Shown here piece after piece: positions 11,301 to 21,340 of a stretch of 64,000 bases of DNA (position 1 is the first letter of the stretch; each line of letters begins with the position of its first letter). The stretch is taken from contig JBAMDO010000032.1 of NCBI GenBank assembly GCA_037074765.1, positions 248,001-312,000 of the forward strand, written 5' to 3'. Origin of the DNA: Mansonella perstans (Eukaryota > Nematoda > Chromadorea > Rhabditida > Onchocercidae). The notes under the pieces were generated by a model. The model saw nothing but the letters and a program-made list of their open reading frames with translations, did not search any database and was not told where the DNA came from. A program made the translations under genes and the position numbers.

Positions 11301-14300
11301 CTGTACTCTACCACCATGTGTTCATTGAAAAATATCACGAGTGAAAGCAAATATCCTGCTATGTAAGATGTATCTATTAAGTTAGCTGACTTGACTTTAT
11401 CTTAGACTAAGTTTTCAAAGAAATTGAGTTAGCATAGAGAATGCACTGAATTTCTCAGTTCATGCAGAAATTGGTTTGCTTGCCAAATGCTTAGTGCAGG
11501 AATTGTTTTGGTTGCTTACTTCATCTCTGCAGCATCAATTCAAACTTTCTAATATTTGACTCTATATTTTTCTCTTGGTAGAAGGCCACACATATAACGC
11601 TATAGGATCAAATCCTATCGTTCAGGTGCTTTATCTTTTGGAGCATAACTTTATTAATACGTAGCCGTTCGTGTGCTTTATTATAATAAAGCAACTATAT
11701 TGTTTTGTGAACTCCCAAAAATATATAACATTGCTCTGTATTTTCTTTTTATGTCTAATTTTAATGAAATTATTCCCATTATATTTTTCGGGAAAATAAT
11801 TTTTGGTTACTACTTTATACTATCAAGTTACGGTCAGCAATATGACTAGTTTTGCAGTCGAATTCGCTGATGAATGATCCATTGCAGTTGGATTCGATGT
11901 TGGGAACACTGCAGAAGGATATGTCGAAGCATGGCATCAATACCATTCCCAAAGGCGATTGCGCTTCATGTGGCAAACCGATTGTTGGACAGGTTTTTTT
12001 GTTTTTCTTATTCTTTGATGTACTGTTTTTCAAAATAATAGATTTTGATGCATAATTTCGCATTCAATTTCATACTCTTCTGCATCATTGGATTGATTGT
12101 TGTCACTATAAATTAAATTTTCAATTGACCAATTATCAACTTTTATTTAAAATTATGAGATTAGGGACTTTTATTTATTGTTGTTAGTGTATCTGCTACC
12201 GAATTTGAATAATTAATCATAGGTAGTCATAGCTCTGGGCAAAATGTGGCATCCGGAACATTACGTATGCTGTCAATGTGGTGAAGAGCTTGGACATCGG
12301 AATTTCTTCGAGCGGGGCGGTAAAGCATACTGTGAGAATGATTATCACGATATGTTCTCTCCTCGATGTGCATATTGCAATGGACCAATCAAAGATGTTG
12401 GTTGTCAGATCTTTGTAACTCTGAAATCAAATGATAAGCACTTACAGACAAGCCAACTAATCTCTCTGTCTTTTTTTTTGTTTTATAGCGATGTGTAACA
12501 GCACTTGGTAAAACATTTCACGCAGAACATTTTGTATGTGCAGAATGTGGCCGACAGTTTGGTGAGGAGGGATTCCACGAAGAAGTAAGAATTTATAGCA
12601 TAAAAAAATTACTTTCTGATCTGTATATCCCTTTCAGAATTTCATTCCTAACTTTGACATCTGAAATTTGCGATTAACTGCATTCAATTAGAAAAACATC
12701 CTTTTTTAATCTTCTCATAACAACCTTCGTGTATCAAACGTTTACTGTCTCTTAAAGGTTCTTTACGTTATCCTTTAATTTACTTTTGGTTACCTTGGTA
12801 CTCATTGGTGATTTACTACTACTTTGATTTTTTGATGATATATATTGTCGCGAAAGTCGCGAAATTTAAAATAAGATCATAAGGAATATATTCCGTGATG
12901 TTACTTTTGAATATTTTTTCACATACTATAATTATTCTCGCATACTATAATTGTATCTGTTCTAAAACTTTTATGACATTATCTGTAATTTATTTTACTT
13001 TAAGTACCTTTCATCGCCAGATCCCGTGTCTTCCCCTTACTATTTCTCATCTTAGCACACCATAATCTGGTCTATTAAGTAATTAATCGGACTATATGAA
13101 AGGATTTCTGGTCATCAAATTACCCGATCCGCCCCTTCTTCTCGACTATATAAACTGTACTTAACTCACAATCTTCATTCAAAAACATTCTAAAGATTCC
13201 AGTCTTGACCACAAGATTCGCTTTACTCTCTGTTTACTGTTTACTATTCATTTTACCTTTCGTTCTAAAATAAAGGGTTCAATTACCCAATCCGAGGTGT
13301 TCTTGCACTATAACGAACATACTCTGCTCACACACGGTTGCGCCCAACAAAAATTTCCTGACATATATTGTGTTTCAAATCTCGTTTCACGTTTATCTTG
13401 CGCATATTTCAGAATTTTAATATTTTTATGCTCAAAACAAGAAAAATTGTATTCTGTAATAATTTTCCTACAAAAAAAGAACCCATAAAATTGTGGTTAG
13501 TATATCTTGCAGAACGGGCAACCTTATTGCAAGGCAGATTTCTTCCGAATGTTTGCACCGAAATGCAATGGTTGTAAAAATCCGATCAAAATGCATTTTA
13601 TAACAGCACTAGGCACACATTGGCATCCCGAATGCTTTATTTGCCAGGTAGTCTTTCTAATATTATTCCAATTAAAGTTTAACAAGCTCTGAAGTGTGAA
13701 AGCTTTTGGAGATTCGCTCACATTATTGCTTGTTTTATTTTCTAGCATTTGTGAATAACCAAAGCTTTTGATTCATCAGAATTCTTAGCGTTGTGTTGTT
13801 TTTGAACATTTTTTCCTTCAGTGGGTTTTGATAACTCCTTCTGTGTTTGTAATAGGGCAAGAAAGTAACGTATTGGGTAAATTTAGTTAATTTTGTTGCG
13901 GGTTTTGGTGCTTTCGTGGTGCATGTACAAATGTGAGCAGTAGTGGAATCAGGTCTTCGTGTAGTAGAAGTTTTATTCGCGGGGATTGCAGTTTTATACT
14001 TTTTGATTTTTTTTTTTTTTTGCTCTTTAATGTCATTAGGATTTTAATTAGTGTACTTTATAGAAATAATAAGATATGAAATAGTTTTGGAATGGAATGC
14101 CAGAAGAAGAAGTAATTGAATGTATCATCAGCAATATATTTAGAGGATTTATGAAGCTGAAATCGGGGTTACTCACTTGACTTTCTGACCATACTAAAGT
14201 GAAAGTAATCTGTCTAGTTTAGCAGGAATATTGACGAGTGATTTTAGGATTGTGGAAAGACTTTCGAAACAGGATCATTTTATGAGCACGATAATGTGCC

Positions 14301-14514
14301 ATTGTGCGAAATGCACTATCACGAGAAGCGCGGTAGTTTATGCGCCACTTGCCAAAAGCCTATTAACGGCCGATGTGTCTCCGCCGTAGGACAGAAGTTT
14401 CATCCGGAACATTTCTGCTGTTCTTACTGTCGTAAGCAATTGAACAAGGGAACATTCAAAGAAGTGGATAGAAAGCCATTCTGTTACAAATGTTATCAAA
14501 CTACTCATCCTTGA
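6410..14514 (+). CDS. pxl-1: Paxillin, focal-adhesion LIM adaptor
   Basis: Adaptor of integrin attachment sites (dense bodies and pharyngeal muscle in nematodes). Exons: 6410-6422, 9977-10094, 10266-10345, 10697-10778, 11118-11169, 11858-11992, 12223-12396, 12489-12584, 13513-13647, 14248-14514. All phases agree, giving 383 aa. The first coding exon is only 13 nt (ATG GAA GAT CTC G). Joined across a 3.55-kb intron it completes LD1, [19 protein letters not shown]. Weaker LD-like helices lie near residues 52-61 ([10 protein letters not shown]) and 89-95. An LD5-like motif ([12 protein letters not shown]) is at about 126-137. Four LIM domains follow from Cys150 to the C terminus with the expected Cys/His spacing (for example [39 protein letters not shown]), ending QTTHP. 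Domain order and length match paxillin rather than the LIM-only PINCH family. Confidence 0.93.
7972..8041 (+). CDS. Candidate alternative first exon of pxl-1
   Basis: Inside pxl-1 intron 1, an ATG opens a 70-nt segment encoding [20 protein letters not shown] plus YAN. It ends in phase 1 before GTTCCT. That phase is exactly what exon 2 at 9977 needs, giving an N terminus that runs straight into EALLSDLQ (LD1). Composition is richer in GC and polar residues than neighbouring intron DNA. The donor is weak, and a start without visible acceptor would need its own promoter or trans-splicing. Speculative. Confidence 0.3.
8351..8404 (+). repeat. TG-rich microsatellite
   Basis: Imperfect (TG)n tract with a core of about 11 uninterrupted TG units, inside the first intron of pxl-1. 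No coding role. Confidence 0.9.
10973..10996 (+). CDS. Candidate 24-nt microexon of pxl-1
   Basis: A TTTGTACAG acceptor is followed by 24 nt and a GTTATT donor. It would be entered and left in phase 2, adding 8 residues (about SDSNEESHR) between exons 10697-10778 and 11118-11169 without changing frame. The polar Ser/Glu/Asn composition fits the disordered linker of paxillin. Inclusion is optional, and the model without it is also in frame. Confidence 0.35.
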
Positions 14515-15500
14515 TTTTTTTCACATAGGTGTTTCAGCACATTTCATTATTTAATTTTTGTGAGTTTTTATCTCTGTCCAAAGCACTTTTACAGTTTTTT
14601 TTTTTTTTTTTTTTTTGAAACTGTGTGCTCTGCTATGCTTTTGACGATAAATATGAAGTGGCTTTTATGCTGTATCTGTCCTTCGCGATAACGCATTTTT
14701 TTGTTGGTATTATTTTGCTCCTAAAATCATTCGGATAATATAGTTTTGTTTTCACTATAATGGAAATCATCCAACTGTAAAATCTATTTTTTTCCATTGC
14801 TGTGCAATTAATGATTTGTTCGTGTTGTTTTTATCTCATTATGATTTGCTTGTTTGCTCGAACTTTCAGCTTTTATGCATTCATCCTATTTTCATTCCTC
14901 TTATTGTACTACTTATGCACAAGTTCTTTGAAATTCACTTCAACTTTTGATTAGTATTGTTCATTTCTCTTTGAAATCATGTGATTTGAGGAATTAGGCT
15001 TATGTTTTGTTTGATTATGCTATAATATTTATTTCATGTTATTAAGAAGTTTCTTAATATCTCTAAAGTTAAAGATAATAATTAGAAGCCACCAAAAAAA
15101 AAAAGCTCTAGAAATCTTACTCCACCTTACTTCATTCGTTTTAATATTTTCATAGAATTATCTGATTTAATTTCCTAAATATAATAATAATGAGTTTTGA
15201 TATCTTAAAATCTTAACATTCTAAAAGTCCAAAAAAGATTTTTTTTGCAGTGGTTCTTGTTGTGTTTGATAATTAGGTTTAATTCTTTTATCCTCTTATT
15301 ATTAATTTCTTCAGCATGCCTGCACTGTTATTTGATTACATAACGACAAGAATTTACGTACTTTGTTCCTCTCATCTTAGTTGCAAGATTGTTCACTTTT
15401 CAAAACTTCTGTTAATTTCAAAATAAATACAGTTTTTGCAAATGAGAAGTGAGGTTATGCTTGAATTAAAAGGCAGTTTAATGTTTTCTGCGTCTTCTAG
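14515..15500 (+). other. pxl-1 3' region, no separate gene seen
   Basis: AT-rich sequence with a T22 tract near 14598-14617 and an AATAAA at 15421-15427. It is probably 3' UTR plus spacer, or an intron if the 15501 exon is used. Confidence 0.5.
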
Positions 15501-15569
15501 GGAGATGAATATTTTGTAAAACGATGTCCGATGCACGTCGTATATTTCGAAGAGGAGGAAAAGAAATAG
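15501..15569 (+). CDS. Candidate alternative last exon of pxl-1
   Basis: A clear acceptor (GTCTTCTAG) is followed by 23 codons in phase 0, encoding GDEYFVKRCPMHVVYFEEEE plus KK and a stop. The start of the exon resembles the end of a LIM domain, with a C-x2-H pair (CPMH) where LIM domains place their last zinc ligands. In the last pxl-1 exon an in-frame donor-like GAA|GTGGAT at 14464 would join LNKGTFKE directly to GDEYFVKRC. That would swap the final LIM4 knuckle and add an acidic tail. The donor is poor, so this is a hypothesis. Confidence 0.35.
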   Translation, partial: GDEYFVKRCPMHVVYFEEEEKK

Positions 15570-16219
15570 CTCAAAGTACGGGATCTCGTATCACGTTACA
15601 TCACGCATCTTCATGGATATCAGTTATTCTAAGAACGTAAATTTCTCGTGTATGACCTGACTGGTGATCTATTTAATACCATTTTTAGATATTACTTAAA
15701 TATGATAAAAGATTCGATATTGGGATAGAAATCATCTGGCAAGATATAATGCATTTAAAAGTGCAGATTTTTCTAATATATTAGAATAATAGTGTATAAG
15801 AATTTTCTTTCACAGTTCGCTTGAGTAATTAAGGAAAGTAATACATGATAGTCCCTATTCCAGCCTGTGAGTTTCATGACATATCATAGCTTAGGATATC
15901 TGTGGAAGATTTATGTTTACGTTTTCGTAGCGTCGAGATAAGTGGATTGGATACCAGGCTTGGTACTGAGACTCAAAACATTATTTGGCCACATTTTATA
16001 GGAACGTTTCAAGAGTGTACGAATCTCGAACAGCGCATCAAACAATAGTATATGTTGAGGGGTAATTTATGGAAGTATGCCTGACCTGAGAAATTAAATG
16101 TATGGCATCCGTTTAGTAACAGCGAAGGAAGCTATATAAAAAAAAAAGCTTTCAAGCGATAACGACTTAAGCAAAGAATTTCTCTCTGAAGTTAACCGAC
16201 AGTTCATTTCATCAATTCA
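15570..16219. other. Intergenic spacer, nothing recognised
   Basis: AT-rich DNA between the pxl-1 tail and the 3' end of the serpin relic. No exon with protein similarity was seen on either strand. Confidence 0.5.
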
Positions 16220-18260
16220 TTAATTGGAGTAGTGTCCTATGAGGATCATTTGATCGATCCTTGTGTTAATAAACATAAATGGGTGATTGGCAATGAATTT
16301 GATGTGTCCACCTTGTCAAAGGACGGTAAACTCATCGTTTGCTATTTCATGAATGCTATTTACCGGAAATGAACCTTCTTCATTAATCTGCAGTAAAAAG
16401 AAAATGATTGTGAATAAAGATAAAGTTTACATCCATTTCGATAGTATACTTTAATGAAACTGATACCTCAAATTGTATCTTCTGAATAAGCGTCGAAACA
16501 TGCATCTTCTGAACCGAAATGGCCGGGAAATCAGCTCGACTGGTAAATTCTTCCATTACACCAAGATTTGCCGACGGCAAATTCAGTTCGAAATGATTTT
16601 CTACTGAAAATCGAGCTATTTCAACCTTAAATGGTACTAAAACAAATTTCGGGCACTTTAATTATCTGAAAATGATTTCAAGCCATGTTTCGAGGTGCAA
16701 CCAATTTACGTAACGTTCATATTGAATCATACATTTCTAAAGCGATTCTAAAACTCATTTCTGGTGCTGATAGTGTGATAGTGTGATGTGCGATCGGTAT
16801 GATCGTGTTTGGCCTTACCTGTATGGACACAGATTGTCTTATTATCTACCTTATAAACCTATCAATTCTATCTCCTAGTGTGTCTGTTTAATCTCCAAAA
16901 TATTTTTTGTTTTTATGCTAGAAACGGACCATAACTTTAGAATACAACTACTTATTAAATTTATTAAAAAAATTCTATCCACTATCGTTTTAAATTTGTC
17001 TAATTTAGTTAAGAATTTACCTCGATATCCAATATTTTACGTCTTGCGATTAAAAATAGAAGATGTCATCCAGTCAGCTCACGCATAACACTTCCCAATG
17101 CAAATTTCTCATCATCATTTTCACTTGCAACAGTTGCATGAAGAAAGACGGATGAACCCATCAAAATCTGCCACAGATCTAGGCGAAAGGTTCAATGCTT
17201 CATCATTGACTTATTCTCTTTCTAATTCATATTTATCTTCACCGGTTTTTTCATAAATCAAAATGAAAGCTAAAAGCCAATCTACGGATGCCTTCAGAAA
17301 CGGTCATCGCAATTCGCATCTTTCACTCTTCCCAGACTAGTTTTGCAATGATTAAATTAGATGTTATTTAAATGAGAAGATTCACCTGAGTGGTGATGTG
17401 GTGTTTGTTGACGTAAAGATCCTTCACAGTTGTCCTTGTCTCGTCAAACAGTTAATTCTAAGCAGCGTTTAAATAAAAACTATCGACGAGCATGAAATAC
17501 CCATCTACATTGTAAAAATTTCGCACAAAAAATTTGAACTCTGATTTTGTTTGGTTCGTAATCCACTGACTGATAAATTGAAAAAAAGTTAACACCCAAC
17601 TGAATGTTGTTTGCATGTGAAGATTAAACTGGAATAACCAGAAAACAGTTTAACTGACCGGTATTAATTATTTCTGAAACAATCTTATTTGCTTGAGGCA
17701 TTATATCCTACGAATCTCATGTCCATTCATGAATACTAAATTCCTTTTCAGGATCGGAAATAAAAACTAATCGCGACAGTAGCTGATCTATTTTTGCAGT
17801 GAAACTGCAATATGTCAGTCATATAATCTCGTGCGATATTTATCATAGTATTGTTTATGGCACTACGATCACAGAGTTGTAGCACTATCAAGAGACCGGA
17901 TCTTAGTAATAATCTGTTGGTTAGCAATAAATAATATTTCTGTACTATATTATTACTGAAACCTGAAGAATTGTAGCAGAAGTGATAAATACGTAAAATT
18001 ACGAATAAAATCTTTTTGATGATTAAAGTAACCTTGCAATTCACTGATTTCCTCCTTCAATTCTCTTTAGGTAATTTTCTGCTCAACTTTGAGAGTACCT
18101 TCTGCGAAAACCTCGTTTACAGTAATACCACTTGCAGCACTGATCAATGATAATGTTATTGCCAGTGACAATGGCGATAGCACTACATTAAGTTCTTTAT
18201 CTGCCGCATTTGATAACATTTGACAGCAGCGAGAAATTTGCGTGCATCGACTGTATCGTA
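16220..18260 (-). pseudogene. Serpin (serine protease inhibitor) pseudogene
   Basis: Read on the minus strand, serpin segments appear in the correct order but in shifting frames. About 18260-18070 encodes NVVLSPLSLAITLSLISAAS. About 18000-17750 has an LLLTNRLLLRSGLL and ARDYMTDILQF region. About 17494-17390 has LVDSFYLNAA followed by LFDETRTTVKDLYVNKHH. 16636-16467 encodes the conserved LGVMEEFTSRADFPAI block. 16387-16220 encodes the C-terminal hinge INEEGS and the IKFIANHPFMF block. In-frame stops replace the Trp after NAA and interrupt the reactive-centre-loop region just before QGGHIKF. Several frameshifts separate the N-terminal pieces. Intron borders such as TTTACTGCAG before the last exon survive, so it is an old intron-containing gene copy and not a retrocopy. 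It is very unlikely to encode an inhibitor. Confidence 0.8.
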
Positions 18261-18709
18261 TTCATTGCATACCTGACACATTCATATATTGTTCGAAGTA
18301 CTGAAATTTATCTACAGGTCCTGTCTAAAGGCTTGTTATTGCAATTATTTTAAACAGTTATGAAGCTTACTTATTCAAATAATAACTTAATTCATGAGCT
18401 GCTGTCATAGGCCAAAACGAAGTACGCCATTGCGATAAAAGTGACTAAGATAAGAGATAGTATTTGCACATTTGGATAATAGTGATTGGACGTTGCAACA
18501 ATTTGGATGACAATATAATAATGTTATTAAAGGAATCAGTTGCAGTTGGTCTAAGAATTTTAAGAAACGGAAAATGTCGTGAAGAATAGCGAATAATAAT
18601 ATCAATGTGAATACGAATTCCAGTATTGCTTTTCTGTACCCATATAAACACGATGTTTTCTTTCAGTCATGATTTATTTTCATTCAAAAATAAAAATTAT
18701 GAATTTGAG

Positions 18710-18988
18710 CTATGTATTCGTAGCAATTTCAATTCCTTCAGCGCTGATCTCTCCTTTTTCCCCGTTCTCTAACTTTTGAGTAATGTTTACAAAATCTTCA
18801 ATCCTGATCACAAGCGTTCTATTGGCTATGTTGACCTTGACTGGCTTCCTCATTGTACTCTCTTCATTTCCGAATTTAAGTTCACACTCAAATTCCAAAT
18901 GATAAACAAAATCTTTCGAAATTTTCCTTCCCTTGCGGCACTCCTCCCTAATGCTCTCATTTGTTTTCGCTATACTCTTACAATTCAA
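18710..18988 (-). CDS. Unidentified charged ORF, possible exon fragment
   Basis: About 92 codons open on the minus strand with a Lys/Glu-rich, non-repetitive composition (for example RKISKDFVYHLEFECELKFG and VIRIEDFVNITQKLENGEKG), ending in TAA. It has no ATG at its 5' end and no clear intron border. It may therefore be one exon of a larger or broken gene next to the GST array. I do not recognise the family. The complementary strand is also open but Phe/Leu-rich, which favours the minus strand as the meaningful one. Confidence 0.3.
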   Translation of the reverse strand: MNCKSIAKTNESIREECRKGRKISKDFVYHLEFECELKFGNEESTMRKPVKVNIANRTLVIRIEDFVNITQKLENGEKGEISAEGIEIATNT

Positions 18989-20634
18989 ATCTGCTCACTT
19001 ACGGTATATGTCGATATTATCCTACAAGCACCTGTTGAATCATTCCGCTAATTTCTTGATTCTCTCTCTAAGCCTCAATTTAATTTTTTTGGAGTGATTA
19101 GATGATGCCATTTGAATTTGAAAATGTTGACTTCAAATTTCCAATGTTCTAAATTTTGAAAGCAAATAAAGGAAACATTTCACTTGAAATTTGGTGTCTG
19201 AAGGTGAATGATTTCTTTTTTATGTCGTTCAGACCACACATATCACCAAATATGCAAGGCAAGAACTGCAAATGAGCTTGACTCATCGAATTCTATATTG
19301 CTGAAGCCAATGTTTGGCCGAGAATTGCTAATCATTTGGAGCAAGCATTGGGAAAATTAATAGATGGATATGATATAATTACTACATAGAGTTTCCTATA
19401 TGAATAAATAGCAAATTATAAAAAAAATAACTGAAGTATATGTGGACGACATGGCCCACACTTGATCAAATGATTTTATAACATAATTTTTAATAAACTT
19501 TTATCAAACTCTTTTGTTCCTGTTAAGTGACAAAGGGGACTTCGTCGTCTTCTTCTTTTAACCTACACAAAAAAATGAAATTTTCACGAAATCATAATGT
19601 CAGTTGAATTTATTTGATGATTTCAGTGCTGCATTCTGGTTTGATCACAAAAATAATGTCTACGGCAATAAAATGCACCTTTCATCGAAAGTGAAACTAG
19701 AAAAACGTTAATCGAAAAGAGGCATAATTCAATGGTATTTTTCTTCAATTCAAGAAATGACCTTTTTTGCATTTCTTTCCCCGATCGCTTAAGTGATATG
19801 ATTGGTATAGATTGAAAAGCAATCATTATCAAGCAGTCAAAATTGCGAAGAATGGATTTAAAAAGCAGGCGGCACTTCCATTTACAACATTCTTTTCAGT
19901 GGTTCGAAGAGTTGGCTCTTCCGTGAACCAAAATCATATATATGAACCAAAATCGTATACATCCGTTAAATATCAGGTCTGAGCATCTCACATCTCACAC
20001 TATCACATTCCCATGATATACTTTCCCTCATTTTTTTGGAAAATTGCAATATCTTTTGTAAGTATTGTAACAAATTAATGAAATTAAAGGCTTCCCGAGA
20101 ATTTCCCGCAATCATTCATACTGCATATATACTGCATTCTAATTATTATCATAGCGCAGACGTGTATTAACCTGAAGTATTAACCATAATCAAAAATGAG
20201 TGACATGAAGCCTAAAGAATAATTTTTTTTGAAGGTGGGTAACTGTTTTTCACGTTGTTTCAGCTGCTTATAAAAATTATCCAGGTAAGATTTTAAAGAT
20301 TATTAAGATTGATTATAAGACAATTGACATACCATTCAAACGACTTTAGCATGACAAAAGATTTTCATAGAATGACAATATTTTTTTCAAGCTTACTAAC
20401 AACAGCGACGTAAGAAATCTGTTGAAAAAAACCGAAATATTGTGTTGGCATTATCTCATACAAAAATTAAAAGTTGTTTAGTTCAAATAGCAATTAGCAG
20501 TTCAAAAGCATTTGTTGGAAATAACTTATCGATGATTCGGGATATTATATTTAATTGACTGCTTGAATTCTTTCCTTTTGTAATTGTCATATCTGTGATC
20601 TCAGAACTCAGAATTATTTCCTATTGATCTCTGT

Positions 20635-20698
20635 TGACCTTTGACCTCCGAGTTGTTTAATCTGATTGGCTAAGATTGGACACACATCTGTATATAAG
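20635..20698 (+). promoter_or_regulatory. Promoter module of GST copy 1: DR1, CCAAT, TATA
   Basis: TGACCT-T-TGACCT (20635-20647) is a perfect direct repeat with 1-bp spacer, the DR1 type bound by HNF4/RXR-like nuclear receptors. It is followed by an inverted CCAAT box (ATTGG, 20665-20669) and TATATAAG (20691-20698). The same order and spacing recur in the other copies, which argues for function. The start codon I use lies about 640 nt downstream, so a long leader or a leader intron is implied. Confidence 0.55.
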
Positions 20699-21340
20699 CG
20701 TAGGAAATCAGAGAGTTGACCTTGATTATGGCATTGATTTGGGTCACTTCTTCAGCTTCGTCTGCAATCTTCTCGTCATGTTATCCCTTTCTTGTCGTTA
20801 TTATGCATCTATATTTGAACATCGTCGCTTAATTTTGACAATAATAAACTCTTTTACTTTGCAACAAATTATCACCTTATCATAACAGACGGGAAACCAC
20901 GCAAAGATGCCTTAAAGTTAATGTACTAAAGTTAATGTACTCAATATTCAACCCAAGAATAAATCCATCTTTTTAGTTTAAGGAAAACGACCTGCCATGA
21001 CAACATCTGATATATTACCTATCTATAACCAGTAGTTTAAATGGGTTCATCAAAGCTGCTTTAATTCAGTTTATTAGTGGCTTTGCTAGAGCAGAATATT
21101 ATTTCAGGCATTTCACTCTACATTTTGTTCTATCGCTTTCTTTTTCAAACTGATTAGTGCTTCCTATTTCAAAAATAATACAAAGTAAAAACCGCCATTC
21201 TGCTAGGATCGCAATTGTCTTATGCGTTTGTAGTCTATTGTTAGCAAAATTTTATTACAAACAGTTCAATTGCAGAATATAACACTAACAATAAGTATTG
21301 TTTCAACTTTACTGCTGACAACAAGCATCATCATTCGACA

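Noticed and set aside
19623..19832. Minus-strand ORF repeated at 35521-35730, with a nearby acidic LKEEDDEVPFVT end
   Set aside because: The tail resembles acidic C-termini of some chaperone-like proteins, but no upstream exon with similarity was found. Conservation is explained by recent duplication.
20676..20885. ORF conserved in several GST promoter regions (for example VDLDYGIDLGHFFSF)
   Set aside because: It is shared only because the DNA is duplicated. It starts on the TATA side of the promoter, differs between copies by frameshifts, and a competing frame is also open.
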